64,000 nt of DNA from Astragalus membranaceus (GCA_039519185.1 CM076850.1:92191471-92255470); one strand, 5' to 3'. Shown: positions 32,285-45,393, counted from the first letter of the stretch. Notes: generated from the letters alone by a model not told the origin. Numbers and translations are program-made.

Positions 32285-33005
32285 CTTTTTCTTTTTCCTT
32301 CTTTTCTTTGTATGTTCCTTTCTCTTGTATACCACCCCAAACTTAGAATGTTGTTATTCCATGAGCAACCCCAAACTTAGAATATTTCCCCACTCTCATG
32401 CTTTCATCTACCTAACTCCAAGTTAAGAAAAATTCGGCTATGATTTGCAGGAAAATTACAAAAAATAAACAATTAGGCTCAGAGGGGCTAACAAGGGATC
32501 GCAATTAGAAGGTTGGCTTGAAAGGCTCGGGTTTTAAAAAAAATTGCCTCAGTGTGTATATAAATCACATGCAAGATAGTTAAGTACAAGTTCAAGTTCT
32601 GCAGACTAATGCAAGCAAGGAATAATCACACATTGAATAGAATAAGTGTTTGGGGGCAAACCTCACAGCTGGGAATTTTTAGAGATGTTACTTGAGAGAA
32701 TGCCCACAGATGATCTCAGTCTGCCTCAACTTTTGGCATGACCACTAGCAATACCTGATGAAAAAATTTGACACACTAGCAATCACAAGGTAAAATGTAA
32801 AACATATGAAACTAAATACCACAAATCATCATAATTGAAGCTGCTTCCAAAAAGTTTAAGATAGTGGTGCCTCAATATCACAATATAAGTTGTAATAATA
32901 ATGTACAAACCAAAGTGCAAAATAAAGTCAAAAGGGGAAAGTAGGACTAAAAATGCAAGATAAAAATGTCTGAAAATAACAGTAAAAGATAAATGAGCCT
33001 CCTGC

Positions 33006-34163
33006 TCAGGGAAAAGAAATGTGATCATCGATGTACTCATCCTCTGAAAGTAGGGGGTCCTGGGAGTCCGGCTGCTGGTCTGCCTGTGGTGCTGATGAAG
33101 ATGCACCTGCTGCTCTGTTCTCGGCCATATACTCCTGGGCAGCCAGGTGGACTCTAGCTGATGCAAGGTAAGAGGTGTCTATGCCCTGCTGCTGTAGTAG
33201 CATCGACGTCCCGCACCAGTTGGCCATATGGAGGTCATACTGGAAGGAAGGGTCGCTGCCATACAGCTGACGGTAGGATGGGCTTGCTGGCTGCTACTGT
33301 GCTGGAGGTGATGGTTGTGGTGGTGGTGGTACCTGGTCCATCCATAGGCCCATCGGGCTGCTTCATGATCCAGGCTGCAGTGATGGGCTCCCTGGGATCA
33401 ACTAGTAAGTCGTCAGGGTACTCAGGACAGCCCTACTGTATACATAAGGCATGGATCACAGAGGCATGCCCCAATCTAGCCTAGGACATCTGACTATCTC
33501 TGCAATGCTCTCAGATATGGCTCTCCCCAGGTTCACCCTCTGGCCTCTCATAATAGCCAATAGCCCCATGGCCACTTTGACCTTCACATCAGTAGAGTTG
33601 GAACAAGAGATGATCGACTGGTTGAAAAATGCATTCCAGGCCTTCGGGATTGGCTTCAGTCCCATGTTGCAAAAGCGGCATGGAAGGTTCTGGGATCCGG
33701 CCCATTGTGCCCCTGGACGGCACAGCTCTCTCAAGGTACCCTCATAATCAATCTGTCTGGGGTTGACTGCAGCGTAGCACATAGCACAGTAGGCATCTGT
33801 AGGTAGGCCAAGCAGGCTGTTGATGCTGTCCGAAGAGTAGGACACAGTCTTGCCTCTGACATAAACTGATGTATACTTGTCCTTCTCCTGCTCCCAGTAG
33901 GCATTGGAGTAGAACTCCCTGACCAGGCTCTGGTTCACCTGCTTAATCATTGCATTGAGTGGAAGCCACCCCAACTCCCGCAGTGTGGAAGTGATGATCG
34001 GGAACTCATCTGTGGAGAGGTCAAAGACCCTCTCCGGATTTATCTTCTTGCCTTTGACCACCTGCTGGTACCGCTCTTCGTGCTCGGGGGACTTGAATCT
34101 GTCAACCTCAACTGGTGGTCCCCCTCTCCTTTTCTTGGATGTGCCTGCATTGCTTGGCCTCAT
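33006..34163 (-). pseudogene. Athila-associated ORF, transposase_32-like, interrupted
   Basis: From ATG at 34163 (MRPSNAGTSKKRRGGPP) the frame is open for 235 codons to a stop at 33456; it resumes in the same frame, after several stops, at 33227-33006 with an acidic C-terminus. RFKSPEHEERYQQVV, VNQSLVREFYSNA and the VRGKTVSYSSDSINSLLGLP block match the family known as putative plant transposon protein (transposase_32), often found downstream of Athila pol. Its biochemical role is unknown; despite the name it shows no DDE site here. A basic N-terminus could be a nuclear-localisation signal (inference). Confidence 0.72.
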
Positions 34164-34836
34164 TTTAGTTTACCTGTAAATGTCCTGTAATGAAATAAAA
34201 CACAATCCAGCACAAATTGTTAGTTCTCGGTGGGTCCCTGGTGTGGGCCCCACTCCAGCAGAGAAAATAACAAAACAGCCAAACCATAATTTCTAGGGCA
34301 CTAAGTCATCTACCCTAAGGTTTGGAAATATTCACAAAATTAAAACAAGGCTAGCAACCAAAAACAGAATTCACTTAGGCATTTTCACAAACAGTTGGGT
34401 TGCTTAGCCAAAACTCACTTGGGCATTTTCACAAACACCTTGGCCACACAAAAATTTTTATTCAAGCATTTCGTCAAACACCTTGGCTACACCCCAAAAT
34501 CAACTTAGTTCTTACCCCAATTCAATCACTCAGTCCCCAAATTCAGAAATAAACATAAATCATGCAATGCACTACAGTGGGGAACAATCTCCAACTCCTA
34601 ATTTGTCCTCAAAACCCCAAAATTTGTAACCCCAAATTCAACTCAACAACCATCAAATCAAATAGAAATTTCTACTCTAATTGAATTACAACGTTAAAAT
34701 CAATACCTGGAGATGTTTGGTGATGATGATTTTGTGCAAAGTAGCAAGGATCCACGACCAAATTAGAGCAAAAACGTAATGAGGAGGGGGATTTGCAGTG
34801 TGGGCACAAGAGAGGGAAAAAGAGAAATTTAAATTT
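34164..34836 (-). other. Non-coding leader upstream of transposase_32-like ORF
   Basis: AT-rich spacer; on the minus strand it would be a leader or intron for the downstream ORF. Near 34370-34500 a short motif (CACTTGGGCATTTTCACAAACA) recurs imperfectly three times. No gene. Confidence 0.4.
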
Positions 34837-34948
<112 letters not shown>

Positions 34949-35406
34949 GTTCGGTCTGCCTGCAATCAGGCTAAAACATCTCGCATCGCAACGCGATGTG
35001 TCTGTATCGCATCGCGAAATCAAACAGAACTGTCTTCAGTTAACGATTTTTAACGCGTCGCGACACGATGCCTTTCCTTCGCGACACAAAATCTAACAGT
35101 AAGTTTTTTCTTTGAAATCCTTCTTTTTCGCGAGGCGAATTTGACCGAACACAGTTTTGCCTAAGACTAACAACAAATTAAAACTACACTGCAAACTTGA
35201 AATTAAACGAAAATAAATACTTGTTACCTCACAGTGGGTTGCCTCCCACTCAACGCTTCTTTAACGTCACTAGCTTGACGGTTGTCAGAAGATGACTTAG
35301 TTTGGCTCCGGTGGAGCACTCCTCTTTTTCAGTGCCTCTTCCAGCACTCCCTTGGCATACTCCACTTCCATCTTACAGTTCTTACCAGATATACTTGTAG
35401 CTTCCT

Positions 35407-36084
35407 TCAGGTCCTTCCAGACAGCAGGTGGCTTCTCACAGGTTGAGTGGTAGAATTTTTTTCAACCATCTTGGAATTGGTGGTCTCAATGCAGTGACAT
35501 TCTTCTTTTTCCTTCATCGGGGCTGTGTACTCAAGCACATTGAAAGTCTCAGATTCATCTTGGACCCTCAATTTCACCGTCCCTTCAGCCACATCAATTA
35601 TTGCCCTACTGGTAGCCAGGAAGGGTCTTCCCAGAATGAAAGGAATGTCATTGTCTCCATTCATGGAGCTTTTGACATCCGTGTCCCCATCCAGTTGCAA
35701 AATTACAAAGTCTACTGGGAAGAGGAATTTGCCAACCGTGACCAGGACATCCTCCACAACCCCATAAGGGTTCCTGATAGACCTGTCAGCAAGACGCAAG
35801 GTCATGGTGGTTGGTTTCACTTCTCCTCCACCCAGTTTCCTCCACATGGCTAGGGTCATTAAGTTTATGCTCGCCCCCAAATCGCAAAGTGCTTTATCAA
35901 CCTTTTCTCCACCAATTCTGCACGGGAGGGTGAAGCTCCCAGGATCCTTCAACTTTTGAGGAAGCTTGTTTTGGATTATGGCACTACACTCTTCAGATAG
36001 AGCCACAATTTCATCATCCTTAAACCTCCTATTTTTAGTCAACAATTCCTTCATGAACCTTGCATACATGGGCATTTGCTCCAA
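35407..36084 (-). pseudogene. Second Athila-like element: aspartic protease region
   Basis: 225 codons. It contains DLGASINLMTLAMW (catalytic Asp), the LADRSIRNPYGVVEDVLV flap region and FILGRPFLATSRAIIDV. The upstream QMPMYARFMKELL segment is the usual Gag-protease spacer. The same frame is open across 36085-36108 except for a stop in TCTAGA near 36110 that separates it from Gag. Downstream the frame ends with no RT. It would mature Gag; status of activity unknown. Confidence 0.85.
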
Positions 36085-36108
36085 TGCCTCTGCGAAAGGA
36101 ATGTTGAT

Positions 36109-36747
36109 CTAGAGACGCGAGAAAATTTCCCTAAACTTGGAGAATTGCTCCTCCTTCTCTTTCTTCCTGGGTAATGGGGAATAGGGCAATTTCATGTATG
36201 ATGGAATCTCCTGGATCTTCTCTCTTGCCTCCCCCTTGTTTTTCTCACTCCCTGTTTCTTTTTCTTTTTCAACCACGTCATTTTCTTTTTCCAATTCCTC
36301 ACTAGGCGTGTGCTTGGCTACCTCAACGGGTCTCAACTCTTTACCACTTCTCAGCGAGATAGCATTGCAGTTCTCATTCTTGGGGTTATCCACAGTGTTT
36401 GCAGGGAAACTACCATTGGACTTCTCAGCTAATTGCTTTGACAGTTGGCCAATTTGAGTCTCCAAGTTCTTCATGGATGCTTCATGGTTCTTTCCCATGT
36501 TTATCATTACCTGTTCTTGGGACTGGAAGGTGTTTTTGGTCATCTGCATAAACTGCGTCAACGCATCTTCTAACCGAGAAGGGGGTTTTTGTTGTTGACT
36601 AGGTGCCTGAGACTGTTGTTGGGAACTTGAGGCTTCATTGTTTTCCCAAGAAAAGTTGGGATGATTCCTCCACCCAGGATTGTAGGTGTTGGAAAAAGGG
36701 TTCCCACCTTGTTTTTGGAAATTTCCCGTATAATTGGCCCGTTCCAT
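36109..36747 (-). pseudogene. Second Athila-like element: C-terminal Gag, N-terminus lost
   Basis: 212 codons with the Athila Gag C-terminal signature NTYNPGWRNHPNFSW, a glutamine-rich stretch, LETQIGQLSKQLAE (coiled-coil-like), the NAISLRSGKEL motif and a Lys/Glu-rich tail. The inner Athila-like Gag has the same order (NRYHPSWRNHPNLRW, TLRSGKAV). The frame is cut at the junction 36750/36751, where Ogre LTR DNA begins, so the capsid half is missing. Confidence 0.85.
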
Positions 36748-36750
36748 TGC

Positions 36751-37047
36751 CTCTCTTCTTGTTCTTCTTTCTTTTTCCTTTCTTTCTCTCTCCTGGAAGG
36801 TTTTTCTCTCTCTTGAAAAACTGAAGTAAGAAGCGGCGCATGAGTAGAGAAGAGAGAAATTAGGTTTTTTTCATTTAAGTAGATGTGAGTTATTTATCTG
36901 AATGTTTGTTTTGTTTTTGTTTTAATCAGTTTGATTTTTACACCTTTTTTTAATTCGTAGAGCCCCTTACTTAAGCCCTCAAATTCGCAGTCCAGTTCTA
37001 AAAAAAGGCCCAAGGAGCAAAACTGGGCTGGAGCATTTACACCCCCT
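36751..37047. repeat. Ogre LTR block X, second copy
   Basis: 297 bp matching 30263-30561. Its left edge is the novel join to gag; beyond 37047 it continues into Ogre LTR sequence absent from the first copy. Confidence 0.92.
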
Positions 37048-37424
37048 TTCCATGGGCTATGTTATTTTTGGTAAATAAAAATGGTTTCCACACCCCCTGA
37101 ATATATTTTCGTGCCCCCTCTACTACATGATTCCGGGCATTTGGGATCTCTAAACTTTGGGCTGTCACCATTTGCGGGCTCTGCTATTTGCACCCGTATT
37201 ATTTTATTTAAACACTCCCTTTCCTTTTATTTTATATGCTAACCTCCACCCTCTATTTTGTGTCATGGTTCATTCTTGTTACCCATTATCGTTTCTATCT
37301 TTTATTTATATTTGTGAACAAAATCTTACTATGCACATCCTAGCATCACATATTTAACTCTTAGCATCTTATATTTCATTTTGCTAATAGAGGTTCACCG
37401 TTTGCACCCCCTTTTTTATATTCA

Positions 37425-38637
37425 TGTTAAGGATTCAGCAAGTGTACTGAAAACATTGCAAGTAATAAATTTACGGTAAGTACCGGTCGATTCCACAGGG
37501 ATTGCGTGTTCTAACAATAGCAAATTTTATTAATTCTAGATTGTGAAAATTGGTTTGATTTGTAGTTGAGTAACGCGAAAGTAAAAACTTTTGTTGCAAT
37601 AATGAGAAAAAGCGATTAGGGGTCGAATCCTCTCCCCTCACCTATATTATGAACCTTCAGCTAATTACAGATTAATTGTTTGAACTACCAGATTCAATTC
37701 ACTATAGTAGGTTAAGGACAATTCCTTGCCTCAGAACCCCTTTTACCTAATTGAGTTACCCTAATTCCTTAGGTGAATCATACCAACCGGCAAAGCAATA
37801 AACTTAAGAAATAGAGAATTCATGCATCCAACCCCATATTCCTATGGTGATCACAAGTACATGATCTAATACCCATATCCAGCATGCAACCCATATCCCT
37901 ATGCGATCACATAACCTAGATCATTATAATTATCATATGTAACTATAAAGCATTACAATCAGAGGCATAGACTTATGATAATTCAAACAACTAATTGTAT
38001 TAACCATAACAAAGTATCCATAACATAGGTTCGGGGAGAATCATCTCTCCCTAATCTTAGAAAATTAGTTACACATGGTGAATAGAGACATAACTAGAGT
38101 AAAAGAAGCAATACAAGTAAAGATAGACATAGGAACCTTCAACCCTCGTTCCCAAGTGGTGAAAAGCTCCCAAAATCTCACTTTCCTCTGCTCCAAGACG
38201 CCTGGCTGCGCTCCAATGACCAAGCTCCTTTGAAAAAACGCAAAACTGAATTAAAAACCCTAACTTCAGCAAGCCATCGCGTCGCGACACGAGCCCGTCG
38301 CGACGCGAAATTGGACAGAATCTTTAATCTTCCTGCTTCATGCTTCCTTCGCGACGCGAACCCTCCTGGTCGCGACGCGAAATCACACAGAACTGAAATC
38401 TTCCCAATTGTGCTGCATCTCCGGGCAAGTGTCTGGTTCGCCGAATGATAACACACAAATTGGAGGTCTTCCAGTACCAAATAACTCCAAAAATGCAGGA
38501 ATGGCTTACAAAAGGATTTCCTACTACAAATTTCTAATACTAAGCTAAATCCCCAGATAATGACTACGATACAATCAAAAACTCGCACAACTGGTCCTAA
38601 AATTGGACAACTTACATCATGTGACAGAGAGACAACA
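37425..38637. repeat. Solo LTR of second Athila-like family
   Basis: 1213 bp, TGTTAAGG...GACAACA, flanked by perfect 5-bp TSD ATTCA (37420-37424 and 38638-38642). It has a full-length 5' part that the partial LTR at 30560 lacks. A solo LTR with matching TSD is the standard product of LTR-LTR recombination. Confidence 0.92.
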
Positions 38638-39330
38638 ATTCACACCCTTGTCTTACTATTTGCACCCCTATTATTTTTATTAACACTCACCCTCTCTTTT
38701 TCTTTCAACCTATCGAACCCCCATCCCCTATTTTATTTCATATTTCTCATTCATCTTGTTATTTTATGTGTTTTCGTATTTCTTTTCTAATAAAGCATAA
38801 AATGCTATTCATCATTTTGTTTACCTTTTAAAAAAATATTAATTAATGTGCACCATATCTTTTTATGTTTCCAACTCATTTGGGTCTAGGTTTTGCCCCA
38901 CTCTTTTTACTTTCACTAAACGTTGAGTCCAACTCATCCTCACACTCTTAACTCTTCTTTTATGATCATGTTTTCAAGCAAACATTTTCAAATAATCAAA
39001 CACTCAACCACGCATTGGTTATTTGCGATGGTCACTCTGAGTTTAACTTGTTTGATCATTGGGAACAACTTTAAATTTCAAACGGGCTATTAGTAGCGAT
39101 CACTCTGGGTTTACTCGTTTGGTCATTACGAATGCCCTCCAAATTTCAAAAACGTTCAAACAATAAAAAACACCAACACACAAATATTTTCTACCCAAGA
39201 ACTACGTGTGATTTGATTCTTTACCAGGAGATATGTAGGAGCAGAGGGCGGCCGACCTCTGTCAATTGCATTAATAAAAACCCTTTTTTAGTCATTTTGT
39301 AAATTTCTTATTTCGTATAAAATTTTTAGT

Positions 39331-40837
39331 GATGCGTGATTTTAGAAAATTTTCCCTCCATGTCCCTGGCCCTAGATCCACTCCTGAATTGGATGCATGC
39401 ACTTTGAAGTTTTTTGAGATAATTTAAGGAGTTAACCTCTCCACCAAGTATTTTTCCAAACGCACCGGCCGGAGACCGAACCATTGATCAAATGGTTAAG
39501 GAGCTCAAGTATCTACCACTTGTAATGTAAAATGTTGGTATCTTCTTGTTTATATATAGTTGTTCTTCTTAATTGCAACACTACAAATTTTTTTTTGGAT
39601 TTCTAACATCGTCCTCTACTAGAATCAATCCTAGAATCAACCTTAATCGAAACACAAATATAAAGACTCTTTTACCATGAGTGTGAATCATAGTTCACCA
39701 CATTGTAGAAGACTAGCACTTTTCGTTCACCACCAGTAAAATCAAGCATAAATTTGATAGCAATGGATGCTATCGAATTGAATATCTGAGAAAGGAAGAC
39801 AACACACGGACATGTAAGGGTATGGACACAGAGAGGGACATTACTAACTATATTGCTTTTTTATGAAGGCTATCATAGCACTCCTTGCCAAACTTCCTAA
39901 CACTACCAAACATTTGTCCCTAAACATGGACGTTTGGCTTGGCTACATTTAAGAATGAGAATGGGAAGATTGAATGCCAAAGCAAACTAGTGAGTACATA
40001 GTCATGATGATTCAACTCTCATAGCTATTACAACACATAAACACCCAAGACAAAGGGACTTTAGTAAGAACTGTCCAAATTCCACTAATGTTGGCCATCG
40101 CAGCCTCTACCACCAAAGCTTTGATTATTTTCCTAAAGTTGAGCTTTCAAACCCTTTGCAGACTACACTTCTTGTCAAAACCTGTCCTTGCATCCATCCC
40201 TTGACCGTTCAACGTCGATGAGTCTGAGACTAAAATCATTGACAAAAGAAAATGTGAGGGTTAAAAGTTAGTAACAATTTTTATAAGAATTAAAAAAAAA
40301 TTCAAATTTTATAAGGACAAAAAACATATTCAATCCTTTTTTGTGTCGATAGTTTTTATAGAGATGAATTCACTGTGAGGTAAAGTAAAGGGTGTGGCTT
40401 AACTAAAAAAAATTGAAAGTCAAACCTCAAAACTGAAACAGAAAACTAAAGTAAAACTAGATTTTGTTTTTGAATTTTTCAAAATATAAATAAGAGTTTA
40501 TTGTTTTTCAAAGCTATTTTTTTGGTCAATTCAAAGCTATTTTATAAAACATGTTTTAACAACTACAAAATCAGAACACAAACAAACTAGCTCTTTTTTT
40601 GGTCCAAAAACGAGCTCTTAAATAATTTATTCATTAAAAGTTGGGCTTGGCTCAGCCAAATCCACTCCGATGTTCTTGAGACAAATTATAGAATACATGT
40701 CTCGATGACTTTATGGGTGTGCCAGCTCAAGCTTAGGACAGATGATCCATTTTGACACTCTAGCTTCAACTATAATTTAACGGGTAATTAAATACTTTTG
40801 CAAATTGACAAATGGCTAAAGATTTGAAGTATGAACT
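39331..40837. other. Intergenic DNA, no gene recognised
   Basis: About 1.5 kb of AT-rich sequence between the Ogre-like LTR and the Tekay-like element. No frame exceeds about 70 codons and no boxes or TIRs convinced me. Near 39475-39540 a stretch with AAATGGTTAAGGAGCTC is vaguely tRNA-like but lacks a B box. Confidence 0.45.
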
Positions 40838-40853
40838 TGTAGGAGAGGGACTC
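40838..40853 (+). mobile_element. SINE head fragment (5' part of the SINE at 49057)
   Basis: TGTAGGAGAGGGACTC ends in the TSD GACTC of the Tekay-like element. Joined across that element to 49057 it gives an A-box-like GGGACTCAGTTGATGG, so the gypsy insertion split a SINE near its A box. Confidence 0.55.
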
Positions 40854-42923
40854 TGTAACACCCCGGTATTTCTATTGACTAAAAATACCCAAGTGCACAT
40901 TAGTAACACATCAGAGATATATTTCCTGCTTAGACACTGAATATCACTATAAATTTTTCGCGGAATATAACCCAAACAGTCTTATTTACAACAAGACAAT
41001 ATGGTTCTCAGACCATATACCATCAGCATATATAGTATTCAGTATCATACAAGAAAGCGGAAGAAAGATATACACTAAATACATAACGTTTTAGTATACA
41101 GACGACAAAAGGGAAATTAGCTTAAACATAAAGCTAGGCTATCAGCAACCAGTCTGAGCTCAACCTACTCGTGCCTCTTGGATTTCCGCTGTCCCTGTGT
41201 CTCTGTAAAACAACAACATTTAAATAGTGAGATATAATCTCAGTGAGTTCTACCGAGACCCCTACTAACTCTCTCGGTTCAATTAATAATTCTTTTTAAA
41301 AATCAACACGACACCGACTGCAATAAAGTGCTAACCCCGGTGAACGTGAACAAACAAAGTGCGGCAGCGACTGCAATAAAGTGCTAAACCCCGGTGTATT
41401 GCACAGTACGACACCGACTGCAATAAAGTGCTAAACCCCGGTGTACGTACAACAAACTCATGACATAACACCGACTGCAATCCAGTGCTATATACCCGGT
41501 GAACCCCCTTACCAATAGTACATTCTCCTATTGGCACAGAGCCTAGGGTGGGGGAGCATGACTGCCCCGCCTAGTATGTCGAACAATGGGTCGTCACCCA
41601 ACTCGATATATATTTAAACATATATCTACAATCATATGAACATTTAGTCCATTCAAATTATACTTTACCACGTAAGACTCATAGTCCGCTTTGTTATCAA
41701 TAAAACATATCCGCACACGTGTACTATTGTTCGGCTTTTCGAAAGAATTTCAACTTCAAAAGTATTTTATAAAACCCTTTTGAAACATACTCAAAATCAT
41801 GGCCTTATAAGCCTAATATCATTGTAAAAGGGTTAGGAAAGGATTAAAAGAGGATTGGAATCGATCGGGATCGTTTCGGGCAAGATTGGAAAATTTGGAC
41901 AGAACACAGCGCACGGTTCGTGCGCCCTGTAATGCATTTTTTAAAACAGAAACAGAATGACACGCACGGTCCGTGCGCCTGGGACGCACGGGTCGTGCGC
42001 TTTTGACAGCATTGTATTTTATCCCGTTTTCGCATTTTTCGTCGTTCCGACAAATTTCGATACCTGTTCCAGTCCAGTCCCAACATAACCACAGTCCAAA
42101 AACATATTCAAACAACAATGATCATCAATCAAACAATCCAAAAATCGATTGGACCTAAAACGTGATTTTAGTACAAAATACGTTTTCGACACGAATCAAA
42201 CCGAAACACATTTCACAATTTATGTTTATTAAATTCAAAAACCTAAACGTGAGTAAAACTCACCCTTAAAGCGTGAACCACGATCGAGCCGAATTCACCG
42301 AGTAACCACACGAACATTCCCCGCATAAACTTTCCGTTCCGACGACGCTCAAATCCGCTCAACCGAGACGCCTTTTTGACCGAAATACCGAATTCCTCGA
42401 AATTCGCCATTCGAACCCTAATCACCAACCAACTTCCAATTCGCGAAATTGAACTTCGTCTCGCACTCGATACGCTTCGGGTTCGCTCCTAATCGCTCTT
42501 GAATCAACAAATACTATTCATCATCTTCAACCTTCGAATCACTATTCACACATAACCCCAAATCTTGATTTTTCAATCCCAACTCACCCAACTAGCTTCC
42601 AATCTTCCAATCGAACTTCAATAACCGATCCACCATCCTTGGGTTCGCGCCAAACACCATCCCAAGCTATCCTTGAGCTTGAACCACCAAATATCTCCAT
42701 TCCCTTCAAATTTCGAAAATGGCCAAGTGAGAGAGAGAGAGAGTTGATCATGTTGATGTTGGTACCAAATTGAAGAGGAAGTAACGCTGAACGTTTTTCG
42801 TGTTGGAAGGAAGTCGTTTTGATGAGCCTAAATCCTCCCTTTTTCCTCTTCTTCCTCCATGCCCCTTTCCTCTTCTTTCTCTTTTCTCTCTTTTCTCTTC
42901 TCTGTATCTCTCGCTTCCCTTCT

Positions 42924-42979
<56 letters not shown>

Positions 42980-43196
42980 TTATTTAATATATAAGTGTTA
43001 ACGTGGTCAAATTACCATATTGATCTAAATCTCTTATTTCGATTTCAAAACTCCCTTGATCCGTATTATCCGGTTAACGATCCGATGACAACCAATAATT
43101 AATTTTAGCACTCAATAAATTTACCAGTCAAGCACTAAATTAATTCAACTGGGTTAACACCCAAATAATTCGATTAATTATTTTGAGGGTGTTACA
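40854..43196 (-). repeat. 3' LTR of Tekay-like element
   Basis: 2343 bp. Contains four tandem units of about 50 bp (41310-41505, core GACTGCAATAAAGTGCTAA), a cluster of GCGCACG/CGTGCGC dyads (41898-42000) and a (CA)n tract at 42936-42976. Confidence 0.95.
42936..42976. repeat. (CA)n microsatellite
   Basis: About 41 bp of CA; the other LTR has only a short version near 48814-48829. Confidence 0.95.
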
Positions 43197-43208
43197 TTCT
43201 CCCCAACT
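43197..43208 (-). promoter_or_regulatory. Polypurine tract of Tekay-like element
   Basis: Minus strand AGTTGGGGAGAA abutting the 3' LTR. Confidence 0.75.
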
Positions 43209-44329
43209 TGAAAGAATTTTGTCCTCAAAATTTCGTCAAGTATTTCATTTGACTAACCGAGAATCGACATTCTCAGAAAGGTCTTAAGTTTCTGAAACAC
43301 AATCTTGAATTAACGAACGAGTGTAGAAAGTCTTCCCAAGTTAGCACATCAATCTCTAAGTATGATCCACTACTATCCTAGAACGCTTCTAAGGTTATAG
43401 TCCGAACTCTCTTGTTACGAATCAACACGAGAAACTTATCATTCGCCCACATAGGCTCGACACCTCGTTTGAAAACACTTCCGAAGCTTCATTCTAATTA
43501 TCCTTGCTTACTCCCCAACTTTGATTAATCTGAATCAAAGGGTCCAATACAAGACGCCTGATAGAAACACAGGTTGGAAATGAGATCCACAAACTGGTAC
43601 TCCTCGGTAGAGGTAAGAACAAACACGATTTCCTCGAAGGGTGTAAACACGTTCTCAACAAATCTTCTAAAATTCATAACAGTTCCCATACACATTGAAA
43701 CATGTGACGGAAAAGTTATCTGTGAAACTTCTTGACTCGCCCCCAAGATTTCGAGATAAAACTTTTCAACAAGATGGAATGAGGGTTTTACTAAAAACTT
43801 TGACCTTAGACGTAAAAATAAACCGCGGGAACATCAAGTAATTTTGAAAACAATGAAATCATCTCAGTTGTTCTCAAAACAACTGTCAAACCGAATTCAG
43901 AACCCTTCTTCCTTTATTGTAACTTTCCTCACAACATATTTATGTACGACGCACCTAATTCCTTTCCGAATTAGCCAATAGCGTTGAGAGCTTCCCCCCA
44001 ACCTAAGTAATCCTCCTAGGATTTTCCTCCTCAATCATATCTTATTAGCCTCTTGTTTCGTTCCAAAAATTAACTTTAGCATGCGGGTTTTCACAAAACG
44101 ATTTTTCAAAACTACCATTCCGCACGCCAAGCTTCACTTCTGACGTTTCAAACTCTTGCAAGCAGATCCCTCAATTAATCCCTTGATGGTTATTCGCAAC
44201 GTGAAAAATAGCCAGCAGTTACCTTACTTCCATATTCGTATTCACGTTTGACCTGTCAAACGGCATCTCATAATACAATCTCATTGTTAACCTTCACAAA
44301 GAAGAGACTAACAAACTAATACCTTGCCA
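43209..44329 (-). pseudogene. Tekay-like interior: decayed integrase/3' region
   Basis: No long open frame. By position it should hold the integrase core and chromodomain, but I could not find a DDE or chromodomain motif in any frame by eye. Confidence 0.4.
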
Positions 44330-44677
44330 CTAATACATCTGCTTTATATCTCTGTACATCGTGGTGGATCCAGGGTGTACAGAATATACACTTCGGTGTG
44401 CTTCCTCTAACACTTGCCTTCTATTGTTCTCATCATCGGGCGCACAGATTCTACCGTTGAAACAACTGACTCCATCACTATTCATGGTAAAATCTGGAAA
44501 TACCTTTTGTGATTGTAGCTTCTCATCAACTTCCTGTGCTAAACGTATAGAATCCCTTAGGGAACTAGAGATCCTCATATGGCTCAACACTAATCGGTTC
44601 CTCCTTGATCTTGAATTCAGATTCAAGTCTCTAAAAGACTCTGATAATTCCATCTCATGCCTCATAAACTCGGCCAT
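44330..44677 (-). pseudogene. Tekay-like: integrase zinc-finger fragment
   Basis: 115 codons ending in EEAHRSVYSVHPGSTTMYRDIKQMY, the H...H half of the H2C2 integrase finger of chromoviruses, preceded by the usual RT/RNase H-integrase connector. Confidence 0.8.
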
Positions 44678-44736
44678 GTAGATGGATTTCCTACTCAGTG
44701 CATCAGTTACAACACTGGCCTCTCTTGAATGCTACA

Positions 44737-44961
44737 TCAACACGAGTTTATAATCCTCCAGAAACTCAACACACTTCTCTGCCTGCTATTCAGTTCTTTC
44801 TGATCAAACAGATACTTTAAACTCTTGTGATCACTAAAGGCATCGAAACGAGACTCATACAGGTAACGTCTCCAAATCTTCAGTGCGTACACAATAGCTG
44901 CCAACTCCCAAATTATGAGTCGGATAATTCCCTTCACGAATCTCCAATTGCCTGGATGCAC
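44737..44961 (-). pseudogene. Tekay-like: RNase H fragment
   Basis: It shows [21 protein letters not shown] and [19 protein letters not shown], gypsy RNase H motifs. The catalytic-start segment lies upstream in another frame. Confidence 0.82.
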
Positions 44962-45144
44962 AAGCTACCACTTGTTGATTCTGCATGAGAACACATCCTA
45001 AACCCTTCCCTGAAGCGTCATCGAAAATTCAAAATTCCAATGACGGATCCGGAAGAATCAGGATTGGAGCAGAAGTCAAAATCTTCAACTCTTGAAAACA
45101 TTCTTCACAATCGGCATCCCACGCAAACAGATGACCCTTACGAG

Positions 45145-45393
45145 TTAACCGAGTAAGTGGAAAACTAACTGTGAGAACCCTTGAACAAATCTCTTATAGT
45201 AACCGGCTAGACCCAAAAACTTCTGATCTCTGTGACTGAGGTCGGCTGCTCCCAATTCAACACAGCTTCTATTTTTCCTTTCGACTAACCACACCAGAGC
45301 ACTCCTTAGCGAAGTACTTAGTCGAATGAATTTCTTTAACATCGACTCTTCAAGTTGAGACTCCATTTCCTTTAATTCGAAAGAAACATTCAA
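45145..45393 (-). pseudogene. Tekay-like: RT with deleted palm
   Basis: The frame has RT N-terminal residues (LKEMESQLEESMLKKFIRLSTS) and then, within about 30 residues, the connection motif KFLGLAGYYKRFVQGFS. In intact elements about 150 residues including the YVDD active site separate them, so the palm is deleted. Confidence 0.78.

Larger units (their letters stand above)
31516..33005 (-). other. 3' non-coding region of second Athila-like element
   Basis: It contains the hairpin MITE at 31771-31980, a (TA)n tract, T-rich runs and a block at 32072-32101 (AGGTTGTAATGGGGC...) shared with the inner Athila-like element. No supported protein; frames such as 32783-33166 lack any domain. Confidence 0.55.

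Noticed and set aside
39475..39545. tRNA-like stretch with AAATGGTTAAGGAGCTC as another SINE
   Set aside because: No B box at the proper distance and no A-tail or TSD.
41331..41537. 68-codon ORF identical at 47193-47399
   Set aside because: It overlies tandem units in the two LTRs of one element; identity reflects LTR origin, not coding constraint.
43525..43746. 73-codon minus ORF in the Tekay-like interior
   Set aside because: No integrase or chromodomain motif found by eye; left as decayed interior.
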